DNA of 64,000 bases, from positions 92,585 through 156,584 of the forward strand of contig JAEESZ010000005.1 in assembly GCA_016286535.1 (NCBI GenBank), written 5' to 3'. This DNA comes from Treponema sp. GTDB lineage: Bacteria; Spirochaetota; Spirochaetia; Treponematales; Treponemataceae. The position numbers and the translations under genes were made by a program. Positions 9,323 to 17,857 of the stretch are shown here, in pieces; positions within the stretch are counted from its first letter, which is position 1; each line of letters opens with the position of its first letter. The notes beneath the pieces were generated by a model that saw nothing but the letters and a program-made list of their open reading frames with translations, was not told the origin of the DNA and did not search any database.

Positions 9323-9378
9323 AAGGTACATTTCTGAACTTATGATTTGTATGAATCGGACAGTTCAAATTGTACCTT
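9323..9378. repeat. imperfect inverted repeat between exporter relic and S41 copy 2
   Basis: AAGGTACA (9323-9330) pairs with TGTACCTT (9371-9378). Pairing continues inward with one bulge (TTTCTGAACT against AGTTCAAAT), giving about 17 paired bases around a loop of about 21 nt. No T-run follows, so it is not a typical terminator. It may be an operator or a recombination scar. Confidence 0.5.
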
Positions 9379-9395
9379 ATCAGGATATTCTAAAA

Positions 9396-10805
9396 ATGAA
9401 AAAACAAATTATTATTACAATCTTTATCCTTTTAATTAATTTAGTATTTGCAGATATAAATTCTGATTTGGAATATATGCAAAATATATTACAGGAATGT
9501 TATGTAAATTATGATATGAATTATAAGAAAGGGTACAAGCCTGAATTAGCAAAAAAAACAATAAAATACTATTACAAATATGCGTATAAGCAAAACGAAT
9601 CAATCCAAGATAAAAAGGAAAGGGAGAGTATTTCTTTAGTTGATGCTATTTCCTGGGGGTTAGAAGATACATTATTAATTCCAGATGGGCATTTAAATAT
9701 AAAATATAAAGATTATGCTTATCCTGTATTTTCATTACCAAGGGATTATTTTACAGGCGTTTTCATAGAAGAGAAAGAAGGTAATTTTTTAGTTTATGAA
9801 GATATTAATGGGCTTTTAAAAAAAGGCCTTGAATATGATGATGATTCAAAATATTTAAGAAGATGCATACATCAAAACCGAGAAATGTATCAGATTGTTA
9901 TACAAACAGCAGAAGATCTATCTGAAATTAATTTACAATTTGAAAATGAGAAAATATCTCTTCCTTGTATATGTAAGGATTATAATAATAATACTGATTT
10001 TATTAATTATAAAAAAACAAATAAAAATTTTTATGTTTCAATAGGCTTTTGTCCTTATCTGTATGATGAAACAAGTGAATATGAGCAGAAAATAAAGAAT
10101 ATAGTTAATGAAATAAATATGTATAAAGAAATAGACAATTTTATTATAGATTTACGAAGTAATGCCGGGGGTTTTTCTTGTTTTGAATATCTAATACCCA
10201 GGTTACTTTGTTCAAGTAATGAAAAACAAGCATTTGAAAAAATTCTTCCTTTAGCCAATAGGGGGAAAATAGAACTTATATCACCTGATTATTTGTATAA
10301 TTTAGCTAAGTATTATGAAGAAGCCTTTCCTGATAATACTTATTTAATACAAAAAGCAAAGAATGAATATATCGAAAATAGAAATAATAAAAAGTATTAC
10401 AAAGGTCTTGCAGAGTATCCAATAAACAATTTACCGCCATTAAAAATCGATAGGATAAAAAACAATATTATTGTATTAATTGATAAAAAAACGGCTTCGC
10501 AGGCAGAATATGCGCTTGCATTATTGTATTTATTCGGTAAGGAAAAAATTATTCTGGTAGGAGAGAATTCCAGAGGAAGTTTGGAGGTAAGTAATATTAT
10601 AGGTTACAAACTTCCTGATTCAAACGTAACAATATCTTTAGGAAATACATCAACAAAAAATACAAGCTTTATGCATTGTAATAATAACTGGAAAGGAGAG
10701 TTAATAGGCTTCGAACCTGACTATTGGGCATTTTCTAATGAGGAAATAATTGAAACCCTTATATTCCTAACTAATGATAAAGAAATAGGAAAACTAGGGT
10801 TATGA
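9396..10805 (+). CDS. secreted S41-fold protein (tail-protease-like), copy 2
   Basis: A 469-residue exported protein; the ATG at 9396 is followed by a signal peptide, MKKQIIITIFILLINLVFA. The frame is open upstream to 9216, but that part encodes the C39 relic and not this protein. S41-type segments are FIIDLRSNAGGF, KKTASQAEYAL (serine) and LVGENSRGSLEV, where serine replaces the expected catalytic lysine. It shares with copy 1 and the 56485 copy the ending (W-K/H-G-x-x-x-G-x-x-P-D-Y/F-W). Very AT-rich. No Shine-Dalgarno sequence; TATTCT lies 4 nt before the start. Function is unknown; a peptide-handling role is suggested only by the exporter relics beside it. Confidence 0.78.
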   Translation: MKKQIIITIFILLINLVFADINSDLEYMQNILQECYVNYDMNYKKGYKPELAKKTIKYYYKYAYKQNESIQDKKERESISLVDAISWGLEDTLLIPDGHLNIKYKDYAYPVFSLPRDYFTGVFIEEKEGNFLVYEDINGLLKKGLEYDDDSKYLRRCIHQNREMYQIVIQTAEDLSEINLQFENEKISLPCICKDYNNNTDFINYKKTNKNFYVSIGFCPYLYDETSEYEQKIKNIVNEINMYKEIDNFIIDLRSNAGGFSCFEYLIPRLLCSSNEKQAFEKILPLANRGKIELISPDYLYNLAKYYEEAFPDNTYLIQKAKNEYIENRNNKKYYKGLAEYPINNLPPLKIDRIKNNIIVLIDKKTASQAEYALALLYLFGKEKIILVGENSRGSLEVSNIIGYKLPDSNVTISLGNTSTKNTSFMHCNNNWKGELIGFEPDYWAFSNEEIIETLIFLTNDKEIGKLGL

Positions 10806-10809
10806 TGAT

Positions 10810-10898
10810 ATGAGATATGAGTTAGTCTGAACATTGCAAAAATAAAAAGTATTCTTGGAACAGATGTAGATGGTTTTAAGAAAGCTGGATTTCATTAA
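10810..10898 (+). pseudogene. second decayed C39-peptidase fragment
   Basis: ATGAGATATGAG at 10810 repeats the MRY start of the first relic. In another frame, 10824-10898 encodes SLNIAKIKSILGTDVDG then FKKAGFH and a stop. SxLGTDxDG is the conserved second part of C39 peptidase domains, with an apparent deletion between DG and FKKAGF. So a second exporter start sat behind the second S41-like gene and has been deleted and frameshifted. Confidence 0.6.
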
Positions 10899-10914
10899 TT
10901 GAAATCTCTTCTTA

Positions 10915-12027
10915 TTACCAATCTTTAATTGCTTTTGCAAGAATCTTTGATATTTTAAGGTGGCTGGCTTTGTTAGGATGCCAGTCAGCTGCTACGCCAT
11001 CAATGTTTTCATCGTGTACCGGGAATTTTACAACCTTTACAGGCACTGTCTTAAAGTCTTTGCTAAAAAGCTTTACGGCTTCTTCCTGGGCAGTGCATAA
11101 ATCCTGGCCCATTACACCTAAGCAGCATAAAAGTTTTGCAGATGGACTTCTTCTGTGAATTGCTTCTAAAAATTGCTGTAAACCGCTTATGTAGGCCTGT
11201 CTGCGTCCCTCTACTTTTCTAACATAGCTTGCATCGTTGGTTCCAAGGTGGACTATAACCAGGTCTGGAGAAAAGCGTTTTTCGTCCCAGATTTGAGGTT
11301 CGACTCCTTTTCTTAAACTAAGAGATTTGTCGGTGTAAGGCCAGACTGAAGGCATAACAACTGAAGTATCAGGAATTTCAATAGAGGCATCTACATATTT
11401 AGAAATAATACCAATTCCGCTCCAGCAGCATTCCTGAAACTCTGCTCCCAGTTCTTTCATTGTTAAAAAGCCATAGGCTAGATCTGCTCTTTCCTGTTTT
11501 GTAGTAAAGCCGTCTTTATTAAAAATACCTTCAATTCCATAGCCACAGGTAATACTGTCTCCAACGATTTCTACTTTAAGAGCTTTTGTATCATTTTGAT
11601 TTAAATAGCCACCCTGTGGAATATTCAGTTTTCCTTCAATTTCAATATTCTTAATGCCGGCAGAACCAAAATTTACTTCGCTTAATTTTAAAACCCGGAT
11701 TAAAACTGTTTTTTCTTCGCTGCTTTCAAAAAGAGTTATGTTATTTTTTTCTTCTGTCAGGATAAATCTTTTTGTAAGCTCAGAAGGGAAATTTTCCCAG
11801 TAAGACTGGCCTTTGTAATCAGCGGGAGATGATAATTCTGTAACATAAAGACCTACAACCGCTTTTGTGTTTTCATCGTAATAAGGGGAATCTGAATAGA
11901 TTGTACAGGAAGCTTTTTTTCCTGTAAAACAAAATTCAAAGCCGCTTGCTGAATAGTCAAAATAACGGCAGCCGTCAATATCCTGATTTCTGCCATACCA
12001 CTTTAATTGTTCAAGAGAAATTTCCAT
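10915..12027 (-). CDS. CE2-like carbohydrate esterase (SGNH)
   Basis: A 370-residue cytoplasmic esterase without signal peptide. It has an N-terminal beta-sandwich (about 1-140), then an SGNH hydrolase with block I GDSITCGYGIEG (S158), block III HLGTNDASY, and the C-terminal catalytic histidine in ADWHPN. The GDSITCGYG signature and two-domain layout match carbohydrate esterase family 2, which removes acetyl groups from xylan or glucomannan-derived sugars. Lack of a signal suggests it trims imported acetylated oligosaccharides. It starts 11 nt after argA and is likely the last gene of a minus-strand operon. Confidence 0.85.
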   Translation of the reverse strand: MEISLEQLKWYGRNQDIDGCRYFDYSASGFEFCFTGKKASCTIYSDSPYYDENTKAVVGLYVTELSSPADYKGQSYWENFPSELTKRFILTEEKNNITLFESSEEKTVLIRVLKLSEVNFGSAGIKNIEIEGKLNIPQGGYLNQNDTKALKVEIVGDSITCGYGIEGIFNKDGFTTKQERADLAYGFLTMKELGAEFQECCWSGIGIISKYVDASIEIPDTSVVMPSVWPYTDKSLSLRKGVEPQIWDEKRFSPDLVIVHLGTNDASYVRKVEGRRQAYISGLQQFLEAIHRRSPSAKLLCCLGVMGQDLCTAQEEAVKLFSKDFKTVPVKVVKFPVHDENIDGVAADWHPNKASHLKISKILAKAIKDW

Positions 12028-12038
12028 ATTTTATCCTT

Positions 12039-13325
12039 TTATTTTAGTCTGTATACTTTAGAGTTTCTTTTTGGATTCCAGATAGCTTTTCGTTCAGCGG
12101 GAAGAGAATCAACTTCGTCCTTTTTAAAGCCTAATTTTTCAAACCAGTCTCCTGCCTGTGTAGTCAGAATAAAAACTGATTTTGCATTTATCTTTTTTGC
12201 TTTATCTATAAGGAAGTTTATGATTTTTGGACCAATTCCCATGTGGGCGTAATTTTCGTCTACGGCTACAGCTGCAATTTCTGCCTGACAGTCCTGATAA
12301 AGGTGAAGGGCCGCAGAGGCATGAATTGCACCATCAATTTCATAAACCACGTAATCCTGGAAGCTTTTTGAAAGAACTTCTTCGCTGCGGGGTAAAAGTT
12401 TGCCGCTTTCTATAAAAGGCTTCATTAAAGCTAAAACGGCAGGAATATCTGTCTGCTCCATAGAGCGGATTTTTCCATAATTTGAAGTATAAATCATTGT
12501 TCCTGAACCAAGATTGCTGTAAATTTCTGTAAGCAATACTCCGTCTAATTTTCCATCTACAATATGTGTTCTTGAAACTCCCTTTTTACAGGCTTCTTTT
12601 GCAAGATTAAGAATATTAACAGATTGAGATTCTATATTATTTTTAGACTTTTCAAGAAAAGCGTCAACCTCTTCAAGATTCATGGCAGGAATTATCTGAT
12701 TGTCTTTTGAAAGACCGTTAATATCCTGCATAACAAAAAAGAGTTTGTCTGCTTTAAGTTCAATTGCAACCTGCTGGGCAAGATTAAGGGTAGAAATATT
12801 ATAAGGATGTCCCACAGAATTCCAGCCGATACAAGGGAAAATAGGAATAAAACCGTCTTCAAGAACTTTTTTTATGGCTTCAACCTGCAGACGGTCAATT
12901 TCGCCGGCAGTTCCGTAATCCAGGCCGTCTACAACGCCCTTTGCGCGCGCGCGAACCCAGTTTCCGATTGTGGCCGTGATGTTGTTCGCGGCAAGGCTTG
13001 TCATAATAGTGTTAGATACATCGAAAGCGGCCATTTTAATAAGAGGCATGGCTTCTTCCGATGTAATGCGGATGTTATCCTGGTAGGTCCAGTCAAGCTT
13101 TGAATCATTAAGAATCTGATCGATGCGGGTTCTGGCCCCCGGAATAATAACAACCTTTATACCTGCAGAATGTAAAAGGGCAATGTCGCAAATGTGACTG
13201 GAAAATAAATCTGAGTGGATGGTTTTATCATCCAGGTAGATTACAGCAACTGCATTCTTAAATTTCTGCAGGTAACGAATTACATCACGAATTTCTTCTG
13301 ATTTTTGTAGTTGTTTGTATTCCAT
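12039..13325 (-). CDS. argA: amino-acid N-acetyltransferase (N-acetylglutamate synthase)
   Basis: A 428-residue protein with an N-terminal amino-acid-kinase-like domain (about 1-270: VVIIPGARTRIDQIL, IGNWVRARAKGVVDGLDYG) and a C-terminal GNAT domain (about 290-428: AAVAVDENYAHMGIGPKIIN). This is the bacterial ArgA architecture. The enzyme makes N-acetylglutamate from glutamate and acetyl-CoA, the first step of arginine synthesis, and is usually arginine-inhibited through the kinase-like domain. No other arg genes are in the window. Neighbours are 10-12 nt away on both sides, so it is cotranscribed with the SGNH hydrolase and CE2 genes. Confidence 0.92.
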   Translation of the reverse strand: MEYKQLQKSEEIRDVIRYLQKFKNAVAVIYLDDKTIHSDLFSSHICDIALLHSAGIKVVIIPGARTRIDQILNDSKLDWTYQDNIRITSEEAMPLIKMAAFDVSNTIMTSLAANNITATIGNWVRARAKGVVDGLDYGTAGEIDRLQVEAIKKVLEDGFIPIFPCIGWNSVGHPYNISTLNLAQQVAIELKADKLFFVMQDINGLSKDNQIIPAMNLEEVDAFLEKSKNNIESQSVNILNLAKEACKKGVSRTHIVDGKLDGVLLTEIYSNLGSGTMIYTSNYGKIRSMEQTDIPAVLALMKPFIESGKLLPRSEEVLSKSFQDYVVYEIDGAIHASAALHLYQDCQAEIAAVAVDENYAHMGIGPKIINFLIDKAKKINAKSVFILTTQAGDWFEKLGFKKDEVDSLPAERKAIWNPKRNSKVYRLK

Positions 13326-13335
13326 TTTTTACCGC

Positions 13336-14565
13336 TTATTTTGAGTATCCGGCACAGACTACAGTAAAACCTTTTTTTTCGTTTCCTTTAGCCATGCGGA
13401 TTTCTATCTTATGAGGTTTTGCCTCTGCATCATCAATTATGAGTAAATTTTCGCAATTATTCCAGCCGTTTGGTTTTCCTCCGTCAAAAAGAGTTGCGCT
13501 TTTATAGGAGAATTTTTTTCCGTCGACGTAAATTTCTGCTTTGCCAAATTTTTCAGATAACCAGGAACCCTGAATTTTATAAACCAGAATAAAGTTTTTA
13601 CAGGTTACATTAAAAACAAGGCTGTCTGGCAGCGATTTTGAAGAGTGATACCAGTTCTGAGGGAAATTTGCTTTACCATTTTTGTCTACAGTCTGGGTGT
13701 TTGGATCTGAACGGTCAAAGCCGCCGCTTATAATTTTAACTTCGTCATTAGATTCTGTGATTCTCTTAAAGTTAAAGAAATCCGGACTTTTAAGAGCTTT
13801 TTCAGGCAGGGCAGGTTTTGAATCAAGAACAGCTTTATCTACAGTTTTCATCATATTGATAAGACAGTCTGCCATAATTTCGTGGCCGGCTGAAGTAGGG
13901 TGAACAACATCGGTAAGATAATCTGAAGATTTAAAGTAGCCTTTTAAAACTGCATAATCATATGCGTCTGAAGGACTAACCTGCTGTAACCCATAATATT
14001 CTGCTATAGGCATCATAGCCTTCTGAGTTTTTGGATAAACTGCTGCAGAATAAAGAATTATGATTGCAGTATTTTCGTTACGACTTAAAGCATCATGAAT
14101 AAGGGCTTCAAAGGCTCTCTGTTTTGTAGGTTCTTCAATATCGTTTACGGCATATTCAATAATAAGTAAATCAGGATTGTTTCCCAAAGGAGCAATTACA
14201 TCCTGTTCATAGCGGATAAGTCCCAAAGGAGACTGGGTACCGGAAAGGCCGGCATTTACAAAATAAACCTTTTCTCTTTTTGCAGCAAATTCATCTGCCA
14301 GTTTTCTGTTAAAATGATAGGCATAACCTTCTCTAAAACTTGCAGGACCTTTTCCTTCTGTAACAGATCCACCCAAAGCGGCTACGTAAACGGCTTCTCC
14401 CTTGCGCAGTTTTTCAATTACCTTTTTAATGCGGTAATTGTTTCCGCATGAGGTAAGGGATCTTTCCATCATAATTTTGTAGGCTGCATCTGTAAGATCA
14501 AGAGGGTTTGCAGTGATTGTTGTAAATAAAAATAAACTCAGGAAAGCAAAAATTAGTTTTTTCAT
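13336..14565 (-). CDS. secreted SGNH/GDSL hydrolase
   Basis: A 409-residue exported protein. The ATG at 14565 follows AGAGG by 6 nt and opens the signal peptide MKKLIFAFLSLFLFTTITA; the longer frame to 14625 only overlaps pyrD. The SGNH domain spans about 45-235, with block I LGGSVTEGKG, EYAVNDIE as block III, and VHPTSAGHEIM with the catalytic Asp/His. A C-terminal beta-rich domain (about 270-409) may bind carbohydrate. It is probably a periplasmic or surface esterase acting on polysaccharide; the substrate is unknown. It lies 22 nt after pyrKD and 10 nt before argA. Confidence 0.85.
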   Translation of the reverse strand: MKKLIFAFLSLFLFTTITANPLDLTDAAYKIMMERSLTSCGNNYRIKKVIEKLRKGEAVYVAALGGSVTEGKGPASFREGYAYHFNRKLADEFAAKREKVYFVNAGLSGTQSPLGLIRYEQDVIAPLGNNPDLLIIEYAVNDIEEPTKQRAFEALIHDALSRNENTAIIILYSAAVYPKTQKAMMPIAEYYGLQQVSPSDAYDYAVLKGYFKSSDYLTDVVHPTSAGHEIMADCLINMMKTVDKAVLDSKPALPEKALKSPDFFNFKRITESNDEVKIISGGFDRSDPNTQTVDKNGKANFPQNWYHSSKSLPDSLVFNVTCKNFILVYKIQGSWLSEKFGKAEIYVDGKKFSYKSATLFDGGKPNGWNNCENLLIIDDAEAKPHKIEIRMAKGNEKKGFTVVCAGYSK

Positions 14566-14587
14566 AGTTTTCCTCTCTAATAAATAA

Positions 14588-16390
14588 TTAATTTGTTTTT
14601 TTCTGGATGCATCCTCTAAAATCACTAAGCTTGGAATAGCCTTTTCTCTTCATAAAGGCAGCCAGCCCCTGAACAATTTCAATCATTGCCAGTGGATTTG
14701 CAAAGGTTGCGGTTCCAACTTGTACGGCGCTTGCTCCAGCCATAATAAACTCTACAGCATCTTCCCAGGTGGCAATTCCTCCTATAGCCATCACAGGAAC
14801 TCTTTTTTCTTCTGGAAGCTGATTGATTGCTTCTACCAGTTCATAAACCAGACGTACAGCGATTGGTCTTATGGCAGGTCCTCCAACTCCAGCTTTAAGG
14901 TTTTCGAATACAGGAACTCCTCTTTCTATATCAACAGCAATACCCTGAAAAGAGTTACACAGACTTATTCCGTCTGCTCCCTGCTCTATACAGGCTAAAG
15001 CTACCTTATTCAATTCTAAGGATTGTGGTGTAAGTTTTACAATTAAAGGTTTTTTAGTTACTCCTCTTACAGCCTTTACAATTTCGGCTGCGGCATTGCA
15101 GGTCATACCCCAGGCAGCTCCACCTGCCTTTACGTTAGGGCAGGAAATATTAAGTTCAATCATTGGAACCTGAGTTTTGTCCAAAAGCTTGGCTCCTTCA
15201 ACATAGGTTTCCATAGTTGAGCCGCTTAAATTGGCAATGGTAACGGTATCAAAAGCCATCATCTGGGGAAGTTCATTTTTTATAAAATGTTCAATTCCAG
15301 GATTCTGCAAGCCGATAGAGTTCATAAGTCCGGAAGGGGTTTCCCAGACACGAATGCCATTGTTTCCCTGGCGGGCTTCAAGGGTAAGTCCTTTAGAAGC
15401 AATTCCGCCAAGCTTGTTTATATCAAAAATTGAAGAATATTCTGTTCCAAAACCAAAGGTACCTGAGCAGGCAATTACAGGATTCTTAAACTTTACGCCG
15501 GCAATTTCTACAGACAAATCTGCTTCGCCCTGCAATGCTTCACGTCTTGGCTGAACTTTTATGCCTGCAACAGAGTCGGCAGGTTTTTCGAATTTTAGAA
15601 TACGGCTGTCAAAAACAGGTCCGTCCTTGCAGCAGCGTTTTTTTCCTTCTGTTGTTTCTATTGTACAGCCCAGGCAGACTCCAACTCCACAGGCCATTCT
15701 GCTTTCCATACTTAAAAAACAAGGGATTGAAGCTTCTTCTGCAATGCTTTTTACATAGGCCAGCATAGGAGCGGGTCCGCAGGCATATACTGCTTCGTAG
15801 TTTCCCTTTATAAGATTTTCTTTTGTAAGGGCGGCAGGTAACATTCCCTTAATGCCAACAGAACCGTCATCTGTAGTGATGACAAGTTTATCTGCATCAA
15901 TATGGTCAAGACCGTAAGAGCCTGATTTAAATGATGCATAAAAATCGTAAGATTTTGCCTTAAGAGATTCTGCAAAGCCAGCAACCGGGGCAACTCCAAT
16001 TCCTCCGCCAACAATTAAAACTTTCTTTGGGGAAGAAGGATTTTTAAGTTCAAAGCAGTTTCCGCATGGTCCAAGAAGATTTACCTTATCATCTTTCTGC
16101 AGGCTGCAAAGTTCCTGGGTTCCTTTGCCTTTTACTAAAATTAAAAAGTGGATTTCTACCTGATTATTTTCTTTTACTTCTGTGTGAAAAACAGAAATTG
16201 GTCGGCCAAGAATAACATTACTGCGTTCAGGATGCAGCATAAAAAACTGGCCCGGTTTTGGAAGAGCATCAGTAATAAGACTTAAAAGAAAAACACTTCC
16301 ATCAGGTTTTGCACCTTCAAGGGCCTTGCAGTAAGCCACATTTCCTTTAGTATAAACAGGATATTCTTTTCCCTGACAGTCTTTAAACAT
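14588..16390 (-). CDS. fused dihydroorotate dehydrogenase electron-transfer and catalytic subunits (PyrK-PyrD)
   Basis: One 600-residue frame joins PyrK and PyrD. The N-terminal part (about 1-285) has the FAD/NAD module (GRPISVF, IVGGGIGVAPVAGF) and a [2Fe-2S] site CGVGVCLGC with a later CC. The C-terminal part (about 290-600) is class 1B dihydroorotate dehydrogenase (SGTFGFG, ASKGLTLEARQGN, catalytic Cys in NISCPNVKAGG, IAIGGI-type FMN loop). It oxidises dihydroorotate to orotate with NAD+ in pyrimidine synthesis. These are normally two genes. GGGAGG precedes the start by 4-5 nt. No frameshift was seen at the junction. Confidence 0.95.
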   Translation of the reverse strand: MFKDCQGKEYPVYTKGNVAYCKALEGAKPDGSVFLLSLITDALPKPGQFFMLHPERSNVILGRPISVFHTEVKENNQVEIHFLILVKGKGTQELCSLQKDDKVNLLGPCGNCFELKNPSSPKKVLIVGGGIGVAPVAGFAESLKAKSYDFYASFKSGSYGLDHIDADKLVITTDDGSVGIKGMLPAALTKENLIKGNYEAVYACGPAPMLAYVKSIAEEASIPCFLSMESRMACGVGVCLGCTIETTEGKKRCCKDGPVFDSRILKFEKPADSVAGIKVQPRREALQGEADLSVEIAGVKFKNPVIACSGTFGFGTEYSSIFDINKLGGIASKGLTLEARQGNNGIRVWETPSGLMNSIGLQNPGIEHFIKNELPQMMAFDTVTIANLSGSTMETYVEGAKLLDKTQVPMIELNISCPNVKAGGAAWGMTCNAAAEIVKAVRGVTKKPLIVKLTPQSLELNKVALACIEQGADGISLCNSFQGIAVDIERGVPVFENLKAGVGGPAIRPIAVRLVYELVEAINQLPEEKRVPVMAIGGIATWEDAVEFIMAGASAVQVGTATFANPLAMIEIVQGLAAFMKRKGYSKLSDFRGCIQKKTN

Positions 16391-16423
16391 AAGACCTCCC
16401 TTAACCTATTGTGATTTTAATTA

Positions 16424-17767
16424 TTATATTGTGTTGCTAAATTCATTTTCAAGCCATTTAAAACGTTCAATACACCAGTTGTAAAAGTAATCCACCTCGC
16501 TCTGGTAAGTCTTTCTTTTTGACCAGCCGCTTGGCCCGTTCCAGTCAAATTTTCCAAGGCGGGGGTAAAGCTTTTCGTTTGCGGGAATATCGGCCTCAAT
16601 TTTCTTTTTTAATTCCCTGATATTTTCAATCTGCTCTAAAAGACTGGCAGATTTTTCCTGCCATCTGGCTTTTACTTTTTTTTCAAAATCAGGACTTTTA
16701 AAAAGGCGGTTAATCCACCAGGCCTGCAGGTTCTTTTTTTCGTTACTGTTTTTAACTCCACCCCTTATGTACCAGCCCTGAGGATTTTCCCAGGGGCCTT
16801 CCCAGAAATTTCCAAAGGCTAAATCAAAGTCCCAGTTGGGACCCATATGAAGTTTCTGGTCCTGTGGATTATAGTAAAGATAAACTGAGCGCTGAAAAAC
16901 TGCATCAGAGTTTTTGGCAAACTCATTTACCAGATACCAGTCTATAAAGGAATCTGTATCAATATATTGTGAATAAAGACTTTCAAAATCTTTAGAAACC
17001 AGGGCATCTTCAAAAGAATTGATGATTTTTTTTATGGCAGCAAATTCTTCTTCGTCAGGGTTGTCGTGAGACTTTACGTTAAAGGCAATTCCATACTGCT
17101 TTGAATAAAAATGAAAGGCTTCAGAATTAAGGGTGTCTACCTCAAGAATAAAGCCCCCGTCTTTTCTTTTTATATCAACCCGGTTTTTGTCTGTAGTGAT
17201 GGCTTCGCCAATATCGTAGGTGCCGGTATATTTGTCGTTTATGTAAAGATTCACAGGCACAAAGTGAGGGTTCCATTCGGAATTAAAAACTTTAGTTCCT
17301 AAGGCTGCCGCGAACTGATTTCTGAGCAGGGAACGGTCAAAATAGTTTGCAAGCAGAACCCATTTTTTTGCAGCAGGCATGCCAAGAAGGCCAGTTTTCT
17401 TTTCAAACTTTATGGAATAGGGCTTTTTTTTAGTTTCCCAGGTGGAGTTTCCCCGGCCCTTTATGCTGATGGGACTTGTTTCCAGAAGTATTTTTCCGTC
17501 CCGGCTTTGAATCTGAATGGTAGATGGAATCCAGTCGGTCTTATTTTTTATTGTTTCCTTATTTATTGTTTTTATGTAAATGTTTGCAGGCTGAGGAAGA
17601 TTCATAAGTTCTTCGTTGTAAACTTCTTCAAGAGGAGGAGGGAGTAGAACTTCTTCTTTTAAATCATCATTTTTTGGCGCACTTTTACAGGCAGCTAATA
17701 CAAAAGCAGAAAATGCTGACAAAATAAGCAGAGAAGCTTTGCCCTTGAGTTTTAAAGTTTTTGCCAT
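16424..17767 (-). CDS. CotH-like protein kinase-fold lipoprotein
   Basis: A 447-residue lipoprotein; signal peptide ends in the lipobox VLAAC at about residue 26. CotH family marks are KGRGNSTWETKKKPYSIKF (about 104-122), KKWVLLANYFDRSLLRNQF, and the late acidic motif GPNWDFDLAFGNF. CotH proteins are atypical kinases first described in spore coats. Secreted copies are common in fibre-degrading bacteria, sometimes on cellulosomal or surface proteins. Its target here is unknown. It is the first gene upstream of pyrKD on the minus strand, 33 nt away, and may be cotranscribed. Confidence 0.85.
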   Translation of the reverse strand: MAKTLKLKGKASLLILSAFSAFVLAACKSAPKNDDLKEEVLLPPPLEEVYNEELMNLPQPANIYIKTINKETIKNKTDWIPSTIQIQSRDGKILLETSPISIKGRGNSTWETKKKPYSIKFEKKTGLLGMPAAKKWVLLANYFDRSLLRNQFAAALGTKVFNSEWNPHFVPVNLYINDKYTGTYDIGEAITTDKNRVDIKRKDGGFILEVDTLNSEAFHFYSKQYGIAFNVKSHDNPDEEEFAAIKKIINSFEDALVSKDFESLYSQYIDTDSFIDWYLVNEFAKNSDAVFQRSVYLYYNPQDQKLHMGPNWDFDLAFGNFWEGPWENPQGWYIRGGVKNSNEKKNLQAWWINRLFKSPDFEKKVKARWQEKSASLLEQIENIRELKKKIEADIPANEKLYPRLGKFDWNGPSGWSKRKTYQSEVDYFYNWCIERFKWLENEFSNTI

Positions 17768-17845
17768 GAAAGTTCCTTGTGGAATTTTTAAGTCTAAATT
17801 TTGACTTTATTATAATAAAATACAGAAAATTTTTCTTTGCTTAGA

Positions 17846-17851
17846 TATAAT
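17846..17851 (+). promoter_or_regulatory. -10 box of the ABC exporter gene (leaderless candidate)
   Basis: A perfect TATAAT ends 6 nt before the ATG at 17858, which places the transcription start at or next to the start codon. No Shine-Dalgarno sequence lies between. Confidence 0.6.
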
Positions 17852-17857
17852 TAATTT

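Noticed and set aside
9216..9395. Long N-terminal extension of the second S41-like protein
   Set aside because: These 60 codons are a C39-peptidase relic plus A/T-rich filler; a signal peptide begins at the ATG 9396.
12942..12953. Alternating GC run inside argA
   Set aside because: It encodes ordinary Ala-Arg residues (VRARAKG) of the conserved kinase-like domain; too short to signify anything.
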